Below are positions 50,540 through 59,082 of a stretch of DNA of 64,000 nt, piece by piece. The DNA lies in assembly GCA_902774015.1 (NCBI GenBank), contig CACYHB010000001.1, forward strand, positions 254,587 through 318,586. Reading direction: 5' to 3'. The number at the start of each line of letters is the position of its first letter. The first letter of the stretch is position 1. A model generated the notes under the pieces. It ran no database searches. It saw only the letters and a program-made list of their open reading frames with translations, and was not told the origin of the DNA. Origin of the DNA: Oscillospiraceae bacterium (GTDB lineage: Bacteria; Bacillota; Clostridia; Oscillospirales; Oscillospiraceae). A program made the position numbers and the translations under genes.

Positions 50540-51793
50540 TCAGCCCTCGAGCATGGCACTGACAGCCATCAGGATCCCGAGCTTTCCGGATTCATAGCTC
50601 AGGCCGCCCTGCATGAAGACGGTATAAGGCGGACGGATCGGACCGTCAGCAGACAGTTCTATGCTGCTGCCCTGAATAAACGCACCGGCCGCCATGATGA
50701 CGGGGTCTTCGTAACCAGGCATCTGCCATGGTTCCGGAGTAACATAGGAATCCACCGGAGCGCCGGATTGAATACCGAGACAGAAACGTTTCATTTTTTC
50801 CGGCGATCCCAGCTTCACCATCTGAATGATATCCGAGCGTTTTTCGTCCACGGAAGGACTGCTCTCCAGCCCAAGCTCCTCCATCATGGCCGCGCAGAAA
50901 ACGGATGTCTTCAGCGCCTGCGCAACCGTATGCGGCGCAAGGAACAGACCTTGATAGAAAAGCCGGTTATTGCCCAGTGTGGAGCCGCATTCGCCGCCGA
51001 TCCCGGGCGTCGTCAGGCGCATGGCAGCGCGTTCCACGAGCTCGGCCCTGCCGGCCACATACCCGCCGGTCGGAGCAAGCCCGCCGCCAGGGTTTTTGAT
51101 CAGGGAGCCGGCGATGATGTCCGCCCCCACATGGGTAGGCTCGATCACATCGGTAAATTCTCCGTAGCAATTGTCCACCATGATACTTGCTTTAGCGTTC
51201 ACCGCCCGTACAGTCTCCACGATCTTGCCGATCTCCTGTACGGAGAGGGCCTTGCGCTCCGCATAGCCGCGGGAGCGCTGGATCATGACGCCTGTCACGG
51301 ACGGATCCGCCGCAGCACTTCGGATCGCGTTATAATCGGGACCGCCGTCAAGGGCAAGATCCACCTGTGCATAGCGGATCCCGTAGAATTTGAGGGATCC
51401 AAAAGCGTTTCCGCTGAGGCCGATGGCCGTACGCAGCGTATCATAGGGAGTGCCTGTGACGGCAAGAATCGTCTCCCCCGGTTTTGCGAGAGAAAACATG
51501 GCGGCAGAAAGCGCATGGGTGCCGTTTACAAATCCAAGGCGCACAAGAGCGCTTTCCGTGCCAAAGACCTGCGCATAGATCTTATCCAGCGTTTCACGGC
51601 CCAAATCGTCATATCCGTAACCGGTGGTACCGGCAAAGCAGGCTTCGGAAACGCGGTGATCCTGAAAGGCCGCCATCACACGCAGCGTATTCTGCTCCGC
51701 CACACGGTCGATCTCACGAAAGCGCGCTTCGCAGCGTGTCTGCGCTTTCTCAGCCATGGCAAAAACCTCAGGACGGATATCGGAAATTTTCAT
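50540..51793 (-). CDS. ynbB: Methionine gamma-lyase family PLP protein (YnbB/aluminium-resistance type)
   Basis: A 417-residue pyridoxal-phosphate protein of the cystathionine gamma-synthase fold. The Lys that would bind PLP is in GSLIKNPGGGLAP near residue 237, the metal- or phosphate-binding GTHALSAAM near 91, and ASIMVDNCYGEF before it. This group is annotated as aluminium-resistance or methionine gamma-lyase family, but the reaction is not established. It commonly lies near hfq, glnR or ligA-type genes in Firmicutes; here it follows murD by 56 bases. Confidence 0.88.
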   Translation of the reverse strand: MKISDIRPEVFAMAEKAQTRCEARFREIDRVAEQNTLRVMAAFQDHRVSEACFAGTTGYGYDDLGRETLDKIYAQVFGTESALVRLGFVNGTHALSAAMFSLAKPGETILAVTGTPYDTLRTAIGLSGNAFGSLKFYGIRYAQVDLALDGGPDYNAIRSAAADPSVTGVMIQRSRGYAERKALSVQEIGKIVETVRAVNAKASIMVDNCYGEFTDVIEPTHVGADIIAGSLIKNPGGGLAPTGGYVAGRAELVERAAMRLTTPGIGGECGSTLGNNRLFYQGLFLAPHTVAQALKTSVFCAAMMEELGLESSPSVDEKRSDIIQMVKLGSPEKMKRFCLGIQSGAPVDSYVTPEPWQMPGYEDPVIMAAGAFIQGSSIELSADGPIRPPYTVFMQGGLSYESGKLGILMAVSAMLEG

Positions 51794-51849
51794 GAATACA
51801 GCTTCTCTTTCGTTCGTTTATGGTATCCTGCCGACCGGCAGGCATGGAA

Positions 51850-53229
51850 TCAAAGGGAATTGACGATTTTCTTGAATGCCTCCCCGCGCTCGGCAAAGTT
51901 TTTGAAATGATCAAAGGAGGCACAGGCCGGAGAAAAGAGGACCACGTCGCCTTCTTCCGCAACAGAGGCGGCGGCCAGGACGTTTTCGGTAAAATCCTCG
52001 TGCATCTCAAAGGTGAGATCCGATCCGGGAAAGGCCGGAGAATTTACAATTGCGTCCTTGATTTTCAAGGCCGTATCGCCCGTGAGGAAAACCCGCTTCG
52101 CCATTCGGCAGAGCGCATCGCCCAGCGGTTCAAAGGGAATGTGCTTATCATAGCCGCCGCAGAGTACGATGGGTTTTACGGTCATCGCCCGGAGGCCTGC
52201 GATGGTGCGTGAGGGACTGGAGCCGATGGAATCGTTGATATAGCGTACGCCGTCTTTCTCGCGCACCAGTTCCAGGCGGTGCTCCACGCCGCCGAAGGAC
52301 ATGGCGACGCTGCGGCACACGGCGGCGGGAACAAGTCCTGCCGTCGCTTCAAAGGCAGCAAGGTAGTTGAGGACATTATGCTCCCCGGGAAGCTTGATCT
52401 CAGAGCGGAGCATGATCTCCTCGCGTTTACCGTCATGAAGGCGGAAAATGCTGTCCCCTTCCCGGAAGCACCCGCTCTGCCCGACTTTTCCGTTGCAGAA
52501 AAACGCGACCCTGCCTGGCGCCATGGAGGAATAATAGGGCGCATGTTCGTCGTCCATCTGCAGCACCAGCTTATCCTCCGGCCGCTGACGAAGAAAGATC
52601 GCGGCTTTGGCATCGATGTAATCCTGGTAATCCTTATGTTTATCCAGATGATTGGGCGAAATATTGGTGATTACAGCCACGTTGGGACGGCATTTCATGC
52701 TGTGAAGCTGGAAGGAGCTCAGCTCCAGAACAGCATAATCCTCCGGCCGTATCTCCGGCACCTCGCAGAGCAGCGGATGGCCGATGTTGCCGCCAAGATG
52801 CACACGATAGCCAGCAGCTTTCAACAGCTCCGAAATAATAGTGGTGGTCGTCGTCTTCCCGTCGCTTCCGGTGACGGCGATCACCCGGCAGGGACAGAGC
52901 GCAAAGAACAGCTCCATCTCCGAGGTGAGCTTGCTCCCCCGTTTTTGGGCCGCCTCCAGATTCGGATCAAACGGCATCAAGCCCGGCGTGCGGAAAATGA
53001 CGTCCTGATCGAGATCCTTCAGATAATCGTCTCCCAGCTTCCATTTGCACCCCAATTCTTCCAGCCTGAGGCCTGTCTCTCCGAGGTCAGGGAACGATCG
53101 TTTATCACAGGCCGTCACATCACAGCCGTTTCGGAGCAGCAGTTCGATCAAAGGCGTGTTGCTCACGCCGATGCCGATCACAGCAACGCGCTTGTCTTTG
53201 ATGGAATCCACATATTCCTGCAGGGTCAA
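51850..53229 (-). CDS. murD: UDP-N-acetylmuramoyl-L-alanine:D-glutamate ligase
   Basis: Adds D-glutamate to UDP-MurNAc-L-Ala in cytosolic peptidoglycan precursor synthesis. An N-terminal Rossmann-like domain binds the substrate (VAVIGIGVSNTPLIELLL). The ATP motif is GSDGKTTTTTI near residue 116. Then follow the Mur central signature ISPNHLDKHKDY and the C-terminal domain with INDSIGSSPSRTIAG and LCGGYDKHIPF. The frame is open to 53286, but that stretch would overlap the promoter. TTG 53229, with GAGG 8 bases ahead, gives the usual length of about 459 residues. It is not beside other mur genes here. Confidence 0.92.
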   Translation of the reverse strand: MTLQEYVDSIKDKRVAVIGIGVSNTPLIELLLRNGCDVTACDKRSFPDLGETGLRLEELGCKWKLGDDYLKDLDQDVIFRTPGLMPFDPNLEAAQKRGSKLTSEMELFFALCPCRVIAVTGSDGKTTTTTIISELLKAAGYRVHLGGNIGHPLLCEVPEIRPEDYAVLELSSFQLHSMKCRPNVAVITNISPNHLDKHKDYQDYIDAKAAIFLRQRPEDKLVLQMDDEHAPYYSSMAPGRVAFFCNGKVGQSGCFREGDSIFRLHDGKREEIMLRSEIKLPGEHNVLNYLAAFEATAGLVPAAVCRSVAMSFGGVEHRLELVREKDGVRYINDSIGSSPSRTIAGLRAMTVKPIVLCGGYDKHIPFEPLGDALCRMAKRVFLTGDTALKIKDAIVNSPAFPGSDLTFEMHEDFTENVLAAASVAEEGDVVLFSPACASFDHFKNFAERGEAFKKIVNSL

Positions 53230-53297
53230 GCAAATCGCCTCGCTAACTACAAGATATAGCGAACACGCCATCCGGCATGAACGCATCCAGACACTTT

Positions 53298-53326
53298 ATT
53301 ATATCCCTTTTCACGGAACATGACAA
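53298..53326 (-). promoter_or_regulatory. Sigma-A promoter for murD
   Basis: On the minus strand TTGTCA (53321-53326) and a perfect TATAAT (53298-53303) are 17 bp apart. It is divergent from the rnpB promoter 10 bp away. Confidence 0.78.
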
Positions 53327-53335
53327 GAAATATTA

Positions 53336-53364
53336 TTGACTTTGCACGGGAAAATGATTAGAAT
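53336..53364 (+). promoter_or_regulatory. Sigma-A promoter for rnpB
   Basis: TTGACT (53336-53341) and TAGAAT (53359-53364) are 17 bp apart. The predicted start near 53371 lies before a short hairpin (53374-53393) that precedes the RNase P RNA. Confidence 0.72.
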
Positions 53365-53397
53365 ACCTGAGGCTGGCGGTGCGATCCGTCAGGCGCC

Positions 53398-53772
53398 ATC
53401 AGCGAGCAGGCCGAACGACCGCGGGTACGAGCCGAAAGGCTGTGCGTGAGGAAAGTCCGGGCTCCACAGGGCAAGGATAACGGGTAACACCCGCCAGGGG
53501 CGACCCTCGGACAAGTGCAACAGAGATATACCGCCTCGCCTTGCGAGGTAAGGGTGGAAAGGTGGAGGTAAGAGCCCACCCGTCGCATGGAGACATGCGG
53601 ACGCTGTAAACTCTATCCGGAGCAACACCGTGGAACGGGAGCATACAGGCCGGCCCGGCCGCTTCCAGGAGGTGGCTTGAGCCCTTCGGCAACGGAGGGC
53701 CACAGACAGATGGTCGTTCAGGGAGAGCAATCTCCCGGACAGAACCCGGCTTACAGGCCTGCTCGTTTCTCC
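53398..53772 (+). ncRNA. rnpB: RNase P RNA (bacterial class A)
   Basis: The catalytic RNA of ribonuclease P, which trims the 5' ends of tRNA precursors. The two hallmark blocks are present: GAGGAAAGTCCGGGCTCCAC near 53449 and ACAGAACCCGGCTTACAGGCC near 53740. The ends pair: 53403-53412 with 53756-53765 form a 10-bp P1 helix, and ACGACC/GGTCGT form P2. The length of about 370 bases and the order of helices fit class A. A 5' hairpin at 53374-53393 lies between the predicted start site and P1, so the exact 5' end is not certain. Confidence 0.93.
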
Positions 53773-53789
53773 GCTTACGATGTTGAATT

Positions 53790-53833
53790 GCATAAGAAAA
53801 ACACCGACTGACCAGTCGGTGTTTTTCTTATGC
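53790..53833. terminator. Bidirectional terminator between rnpB and yebC
   Basis: A perfect 20-bp stem (53790-53809 with 53814-53833) has a 4-base loop and internal A/T runs. It serves rnpB on the plus strand and yebC on the minus strand. Confidence 0.92.
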
Positions 53834-53841
53834 ATGTAAGC

Positions 53842-54582
53842 TTATTCCGCGTCTTCCCAGTTGTGCCAGACGTTCTGCACGTCGTCGTTATCCTCGAACA
53901 TATCAAGCATCTTCTGCATGTTCTTGATGTCGTCCTCATTGGTGAGCTTAATGTAGCCGTTCTGAGGAAGCATCTCCACCTGGGCCTCCAGGAGCTTGTA
54001 ACCCTTGTCGGTAAGAGCCTCGGAGACAGCGGCGACGTCATCCTCACCGGTGTAGACGGTGATGGTTTCACCTTCGTATTCCACATCGTCGGCGCCGGCT
54101 TCCAGCGCATCCTCAAAGACGGCGTCCTCTTCCAGCTCCTCGTCCTCATTGTCGATGACGATGACGCCCTTCTTGTCGAACGACCAGCTGACGCAGTTGG
54201 CCGCGCCCATGTTTCCGCCGTACTTGTCAAAGTAATGCCGCATCTCACCGGCGGTACGATTGCGGTTGTCCGTCATGGTCTCAACGATCACGGCAACGCC
54301 CTGGGGTCCGTAGCCTTCGTAAACGATCTTTTCATAGTTCTCTGTGTTGCCGGCCCCAAGCGCCTTGTCGATCGTGCGCTTGATGTTGTCGTTGGGCATG
54401 TTTGCGGCTTTGGCCTTGGCAATGACAGCCGCCAGCTTGGAGTTGGAGCGCGGATCGCCGCCGCCGCCTTCCTTGACGGCAACGATCATCTCACGTGCGA
54501 TCTTGGTAAAGGCCTGCGCGCGCTTTGCGTCTGCAGCGCCCTTGGTTTTCTGTATGTTATGCCATTTGGAATGTCCGGACAT
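53842..54582 (-). CDS. yebC: YebC/PmpR-family regulator
   Basis: A 246-residue protein of the YebC/TACO1 family. It starts SGHSKWHNIQKTKGAADAKRA, the universal start of the family, and carries GPQGVAVIVETMTDNRNRTA near residue 88 and an acidic C-terminal half (DNEDEELEEDAVFEDAL). Family members have been described as DNA-binding regulators, and more recently as factors that relieve ribosome stalling at proline stretches. It has its own promoter and is followed by the shared terminator. Confidence 0.95.
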   Translation of the reverse strand: MSGHSKWHNIQKTKGAADAKRAQAFTKIAREMIVAVKEGGGGDPRSNSKLAAVIAKAKAANMPNDNIKRTIDKALGAGNTENYEKIVYEGYGPQGVAVIVETMTDNRNRTAGEMRHYFDKYGGNMGAANCVSWSFDKKGVIVIDNEDEELEEDAVFEDALEAGADDVEYEGETITVYTGEDDVAAVSEALTDKGYKLLEAQVEMLPQNGYIKLTNEDDIKNMQKMLDMFEDNDDVQNVWHNWEDAE

Positions 54583-54621
54583 GGTGTAACAACTCCTCTT
54601 TCGTTACGTTTTAACGGGGGT

Positions 54622-54650
54622 ATTTTATCACAACGCGTCTGATCATGCAA
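54622..54650 (-). promoter_or_regulatory. Sigma-A promoter for yebC
   Basis: On the minus strand TTGCAT (54645-54650) and TAAAAT (54622-54627) are 17 bp apart, about 35 bases before the start codon. Confidence 0.7.
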
Positions 54651-54698
54651 GACCTTATTCGACTCGGATAAACGCTCGGTTGTATATGCCGGGCCGCC

Positions 54699-56177
54699 TC
54701 ATACCCTTGGGATCAACAGCATTCTCCCTCTGCGGTCTTCGGGGTTCATGTTCTCGATCGCTGCCACGCTTGAGTGATACGTTCTGGCAAGCTCCCAGAG
54801 ACTCTCCTCTCCTGTCTGCACCAGCGTTACCGTCGGAAACGAGGATAAATCGAAAGGATGTTCCTCATCCATCGCGACCCCGCTCAGCGCCCTCCGTTCG
54901 CTTCCGATGCAGCGCTGCCGCACGACCTCTGCCTCCAGAACGGCCTGAATCCCCTCCCCTTCGGGCTGGATTACCTGCTTTGTGAGCTCCGTACTGATCA
55001 CCCGGGCGGACTGACTGTCGACATCGCCCTGAAAGGGAAGCTGACGGTGCACAGCCGCAAGATCTCCGCTTTTGCTTCGATAGATCACGTCAAATTCCCC
55101 TGTCAGCCCTGCGTCGCTTCGGGACAGCCCTGTAAAGACTGCAAGAACATCCGCGCAGTCTTCGCTGACGGAGAAGAGCTCGGAAGCTGTCATGCGGTCC
55201 ACTTCCATCTCTCCCGCGCTCTCTGCAGAAAGCGTACACTCCGAGCTGACGCTCGGCATGCAACCGGAATATGCGTCTGACAGGTAGGATAGCTTCACGC
55301 TGCTCCTGCAGAGCAGCTGCAGCAGTGCATGCACTTCGCAGGACAGGGTCTTCTCTCCCCCGATGCCGTCACTGAGGTCCAGATAAAGAGCCGTCGGCTG
55401 ACAGCTGACCGTACAGCATACGGCGTCGGAGATCCCGGGATCCAGTATCTGGGAAACAGGTGTGGAAAAGCTCTGCTGCAGAGGATAGCACACGCTGTCT
55501 GCCGCATAGCTCACATGAAGCTCCATGGTTCCCTTGACGATAAGCCGTGAGCCGATACGGCTGTGCTCTGCCAGATGAAAGCGCAGTTCAGAGCTGAGGA
55601 TCTGCTGCGGCTGTGCTTTTCCCTTGGGAAAGACAAAACTCTCGGTCAGTGCGAAGCTCTTTTCCGAGACGGCTGTGATGGCCTGTGCGTCCGCCGTCTC
55701 TTCAAGCCCGTAAATCAAGGCGCTGTCCTCTTCGGAAGGAAGAAGCGAAACCGTCATTTCTTCTCTGCTGAACAGGCTGAATTCACAGCTGATCTCCACG
55801 CAGACAGAGAGCTTGCGCGGGTTCAGTATCCGTGTCTCCGTACGCAGCGCACGAAGCGTCGCCTGTGCTTCCTGCGGCGTCTCTGCGTCAGGCAGTTCGA
55901 TCGTTCTCGTGAATTCTCTGCACAGATGCACAGAAGAAACGCGGTCTGCGTTCTCTGTAATGTAGAGGACGACGGTGTCCACCGTGCCGCCGATGCTAAG
56001 AATCCGGCTCTCCAGCTCTTTGCTCTTGAGCAGCACCGTGCTGCATACCGACGCCACACGCCCCACATCGTCGTTCACGTCGGGGACGACACCTTCCAGT
56101 TCGACAGGAAAGATCTCTTCCTTATGCAGGCATTCCCGCCATGTTTCCCTCGTTTCCCGCTGAAAATGCAACTCCAT
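54699..56177 (-). CDS. SPOCS (DUF3794) and LysM domain protein, SpoVID-like spore coat morphogenesis factor
   Basis: A 492-residue soluble protein. Two to three SPOCS/DUF3794 domains fill most of it: about residues 20-150 (VELEGVVPDVNDDVGRVASV), 170-290 (LRFHLAEHSRIGSRLIVKG-like pattern) and 290-430. A C-terminal LysM domain binds glycan or a partner (VTLVQTGEESLWELARTYHSS, IENMNPEDRRGRMLLIPRV, from about residue 445). This domain plan matches clostridial spore-surface proteins that take the place of SpoVID, which binds SpoIVA. Its ATG follows the spoVM stop directly (TAAATG), so the two are translated together. No sigma-E/K promoter was recognised. Confidence 0.85.
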   Translation of the reverse strand: MELHFQRETRETWRECLHKEEIFPVELEGVVPDVNDDVGRVASVCSTVLLKSKELESRILSIGGTVDTVVLYITENADRVSSVHLCREFTRTIELPDAETPQEAQATLRALRTETRILNPRKLSVCVEISCEFSLFSREEMTVSLLPSEEDSALIYGLEETADAQAITAVSEKSFALTESFVFPKGKAQPQQILSSELRFHLAEHSRIGSRLIVKGTMELHVSYAADSVCYPLQQSFSTPVSQILDPGISDAVCCTVSCQPTALYLDLSDGIGGEKTLSCEVHALLQLLCRSSVKLSYLSDAYSGCMPSVSSECTLSAESAGEMEVDRMTASELFSVSEDCADVLAVFTGLSRSDAGLTGEFDVIYRSKSGDLAAVHRQLPFQGDVDSQSARVISTELTKQVIQPEGEGIQAVLEAEVVRQRCIGSERRALSGVAMDEEHPFDLSSFPTVTLVQTGEESLWELARTYHSSVAAIENMNPEDRRGRMLLIPRV

Positions 56178-56264
56178 TTACTCTGCTCCTCCACCCTGTC
56201 GTCCCATCAGCTTTGCCAGCAGCTTTCCCAGAAAGCGCGGCAGCCGGATCACAACAATTTTCAT
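56178..56264 (-). CDS. spoVM: SpoVM, 28-residue spore membrane-curvature sensor
   Basis: SpoVM is an amphipathic peptide that recognises the convex forespore membrane and recruits SpoIVA. The 28-residue reading here aligns with the 26-residue B. subtilis SpoVM without gaps: Lys2, Ile6, Leu8, the essential Pro9, Phe11, Leu12, Gly13 and Gly21 all match. AGAGGAG lies 5 bases before ATG 56264. The position also agrees: in B. subtilis spoVM lies at the end of the def-fmt-rsmB-rlmN-prpC-prkC-rsgA series, as here. Too short for routine gene finders. It is directly followed by the SpoVID-like gene. Confidence 0.9.
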   Translation of the reverse strand: MKIVVIRLPRFLGKLLAKLMGRQGGGAE

Positions 56265-56282
56265 TTTGACTCCTCTTCCCTG

Positions 56283-56417
56283 TCAGCAGCAGCGCAGCAG
56301 CCAGATCCCCGCAGCGATCAGCAGCGCTGCCAGTCCAAACCACCAGAACTGCGAAGGCAGCACCAGCGAAAGGAGGATAATCACCCCCAGCACGATCGCT
56401 GTAACGCCCCACAGCAT
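56283..56417 (-). CDS. Small single-helix membrane peptide (44 residues)
   Basis: A 44-codon frame that starts at ATG 56417 with GGAGGAAGG a few bases upstream. It encodes a mostly hydrophobic peptide with one or two membrane segments (TAIVLGVIILLSLVLPSQFW, then LAALLIAAGIWLLRCC). It ends 18 bases before spoVM, so it is probably in the same transcript and sporulation-related (inference). I do not recognise a family. The strong ribosome binding site and the uninterrupted frame between a terminator and spoVM support a real gene. Confidence 0.65.
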   Translation of the reverse strand: MLWGVTAIVLGVIILLSLVLPSQFWWFGLAALLIAAGIWLLRCC

Positions 56418-56439
56418 CCGCCTTCCTCCGCGCAAAAAA

Positions 56440-56483
56440 CCGCCTCCCGCAGCTGTATTCCCTACAGTCTACGCGAAAGGCGG
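56440..56483 (-). terminator. Terminator after rsgA
   Basis: On the minus strand CCGCCT (56478-56483) pairs with AGGCGG (56440-56445), with further pairs inside, and is followed by six T. It separates the housekeeping rsgA transcript from the spoVM unit. Confidence 0.7.
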
Positions 56484-56506
56484 CATTCTTATGATCGCTT
56501 CTTCTT

Positions 56507-57385
56507 TTATTCTTCCCAGAATTTGTGTTGGGCGGAAAGCTCGTAAAGCCGCTCGTAGGAACGGTAGCGGCTCGGGCGGATTCTTCCGGCGCGCAGCGCC
56601 TCCGTGACGGCGCAGCCCGGCTCTTTCCGATGAGCGCAGTCGGGGAATCGGCATTGTCCGAGGAGCGGTCTGAACTCGGGAAAATCGTTGGCAAGATCCT
56701 CTTTAGGGATGATCTTCATCATTTCCAGTTCGAAAGAGGCATAGCCCGGCGTGTCAGCAAGCCAGGTGTTGTCTCCGAGATCGAAGAGTTCCACATGGCG
56801 GGTGGTATGTTTTCCGCGGCCCAGCTTCTCACTGACCTCCGCAGTTTTCAGGCTCAGGCCGGGAGAGAGACAGTTGAGCAGGCTTGACTTCCCAACACCG
56901 GAATTACCCGTAAACGCACAGGTTTTTCCTGCAATCGCCATCCTGAGTTCTTCTATGCCGCGGCCAGAATCTGCGCTTGTCTGGATCACAGGATAGCCTG
57001 CTTCGCGGTAAAGCGCGGCCAGTTCTTCTCCGGGGTCCAGATCGGTTTTGTTCACGCAAAGGATCAGCTCGCAATCCGCTTCCTCCGCAATGACGGAGAC
57101 CCTGTCTATGAGGAAGGGATCCGTTACGGGGTTGACATTGGCTGCAACGAAAATCAAGGCATCCACATTGGCGACGGCGGGACGGATAAAAAAGTTTCTC
57201 CGTTCCTCCACGCTGTCGATTCGGCCTCGTCCAGCGGAGTCAACGCTGCAGCGGACACGGTCACCCACGAGGGGCGACGTGCCGTCCAGCCGGAAACGGC
57301 CGCGGGCTTTGCACTCCAGCATGCCCTCGTCAGTCAGCACATAGTAAAAGCCGCTTAGGGCCTTGACGATCCTTCCTTCTCTCAT
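56507..57385 (-). CDS. rsgA: Ribosome small-subunit biogenesis GTPase RsgA (CpgA)
   Basis: A circularly permuted GTPase that checks the 30S subunit. An N-terminal OB fold fills about residues 1-70. The G4 motif NKTD is before G1 (GNSGVGKSSLLN near residue 162), the G3 motif is DTPG, and a C-terminal zinc site is C-x6-H-x6-C in CRFPDCAHRKEPGC. Length 292 residues. It overlaps prkC by 4 bases, the usual PrkC-CpgA arrangement. Confidence 0.95.
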   Translation of the reverse strand: MREGRIVKALSGFYYVLTDEGMLECKARGRFRLDGTSPLVGDRVRCSVDSAGRGRIDSVEERRNFFIRPAVANVDALIFVAANVNPVTDPFLIDRVSVIAEEADCELILCVNKTDLDPGEELAALYREAGYPVIQTSADSGRGIEELRMAIAGKTCAFTGNSGVGKSSLLNCLSPGLSLKTAEVSEKLGRGKHTTRHVELFDLGDNTWLADTPGYASFELEMMKIIPKEDLANDFPEFRPLLGQCRFPDCAHRKEPGCAVTEALRAGRIRPSRYRSYERLYELSAQHKFWEE

Positions 57386-59052
57386 CCTGCCTCCGGTCCG
57401 GTGGAGACCCGCAGAATGATCTTGCTGTGCTCTTCGACCTCAGTGAAAGCCTCAGCACTCTGGCCGATCACGGTTCCGGCGGCAAGGTCGCTGCCCACGT
57501 ACTCAGAGCCGCCGTAACTGAGGAAGGAATTTTCAAGCTGCTGGATCGCAGCGCCCTCTGAGAGGCCGATCAGATTGGGCATACTCACGTTAATGATCTC
57601 CGGTCCGCTGCTCACGGTCAGGAAAACTGTCGATCCCGTGGCAAGGGGCTGCCCCACGTCCGGATAGGTCTTCATCACGTAATTGCGGGTGTAAATATCT
57701 GAAACGGAATTCTCGATCTCCACGTAGAAGCCGGACTGACGAAGCAGGGCGCTGGCGGTGCGATAATCCATGTTGATCACATCCGGGACGGAGGAGAGCG
57801 TATCGCCCGTGGATACGATGAGCGTGACCTTGATCCCGTCCGGGGTAACCATGATGCTCCGGTTTGCCTCAGGGTCCTGGGAAAGGACGACGCCGGGAGC
57901 GGTATCGGTGTTCACGACGAAAATGACTTCAAAGTTGTAGTTGCTGAGCTCGGCATTGCTCATCAGAGATTCGTAGCTGCTGCCGACGAAGTTCGGCAGA
58001 TTGATGCGCACCGCGGGAGAAAAGATGTCTTTCAGCCAGAAATTCCAGAGGAAAGCAAAGAGAAAGACGATGCACACCAGCACGCCGAAAGCGCCGGTCA
58101 TGAAGCTGACCCGACCGGAACGGCTGCGGCGGCGGCGAAAGCTCTCCGTACTCATCTCGCTCACCGAGCGGATGGGAACGACGCCCGGGTTCTCCAGCAC
58201 TTCCTCTTCTTTCGGCCGCAGCTGCGTCTGGATGAAGCTCTCCAGATCATGCAGAAGCTCCTCGGCACTCTGATAACGCGCCGAAATGTCCGCGCTCATG
58301 GCCTTCATCGTGATGCGCTCCAGCTCCTCTGGGATCTCCGGAACCTTGGCGCGGGGAAGCACAGGCGTCGCGTTCATATGCTTGACGGCGATCTCGCCGA
58401 GGGAATCGCCGGTATAGGGTTTCTCGCCGGTCAGCATTTCATACATAACGACGCCGAGAGAGTACAGGTCGCTTCTGGCGTCAGGGCTTTCTCCCCTGGC
58501 CTGTTCAGGCGCGATATAGTGGATCGAGCCGATGGCCTGGCCGTTGGATTCCACAGCTTCGTTTTCCAGCGCGGCAATCCCGAAATCTGCTACCTTGATG
58601 GTGCCGTCCTTCAGCAGCATGATGTTGTTCGGTTTGATATCCCTGTGGACAATGCCGCGCTCGTGAGCGTGACGCAGGGCGCGGGCGATCTGCCGTGAAA
58701 AGTGCAGCGTCTCGCGCCAGCCAAGCGCTCCCCTGCGCTCCATATACTGCTTGAGCGTAATCCCGTCCACAAGTTCCATGACGATATATTCCATGGAGCT
58801 GTTTCGGCTGACATCGTAAATGGCGACGATGTTATGGTCGGAAAGCATGGCGACGGCATGTGCTTCCGCGAGGAAACGGCGGCGCAGCTCTTCGTCCGCC
58901 GCCATCTCCTGCCGCATCACCTTCACGGCGACCTGCCGGTTCAGGCGGTGGTCCATGGCCTTGTAAACGACAGCCATGCCGCCCTCGCCGATCTTGCTCT
59001 GTATCTCATAGCGACCGTCGAGAACACGGCCGATAGTATTCTCAGTACTCAT
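57382..59052 (-). CDS. prkC: PASTA-domain Ser/Thr protein kinase PrkC
   Basis: A membrane kinase that senses peptidoglycan fragments. The kinase domain spans about residues 10-275: glycine loop KIGEGGMAVVYKA, VAVK Lys, catalytic HRDIKPNNIML, DFGIA. A membrane helix lies near residues 320-345 (SFMTGAFGVLVCIVFLFAFL), followed by three extracellular PASTA repeats. B. subtilis PrkC also has three. It works with the PrpC phosphatase encoded 30 bases upstream. Its role in germination and stationary phase is known from Bacillus. Confidence 0.95.
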   Translation of the reverse strand: MSTENTIGRVLDGRYEIQSKIGEGGMAVVYKAMDHRLNRQVAVKVMRQEMAADEELRRRFLAEAHAVAMLSDHNIVAIYDVSRNSSMEYIVMELVDGITLKQYMERRGALGWRETLHFSRQIARALRHAHERGIVHRDIKPNNIMLLKDGTIKVADFGIAALENEAVESNGQAIGSIHYIAPEQARGESPDARSDLYSLGVVMYEMLTGEKPYTGDSLGEIAVKHMNATPVLPRAKVPEIPEELERITMKAMSADISARYQSAEELLHDLESFIQTQLRPKEEEVLENPGVVPIRSVSEMSTESFRRRRSRSGRVSFMTGAFGVLVCIVFLFAFLWNFWLKDIFSPAVRINLPNFVGSSYESLMSNAELSNYNFEVIFVVNTDTAPGVVLSQDPEANRSIMVTPDGIKVTLIVSTGDTLSSVPDVINMDYRTASALLRQSGFYVEIENSVSDIYTRNYVMKTYPDVGQPLATGSTVFLTVSSGPEIINVSMPNLIGLSEGAAIQQLENSFLSYGGSEYVGSDLAAGTVIGQSAEAFTEVEEHSKIILRVSTGPEAG

Positions 59053-59082
59053 AGATTCTCCTATCGGGAAAAAGCAGCTTTC

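Noticed and set aside
53389..53835. Small open frames in both directions over 53.4-53.8 kb
   Set aside because: They fall inside the RNase P RNA gene and its terminator, whose conserved blocks are clear.
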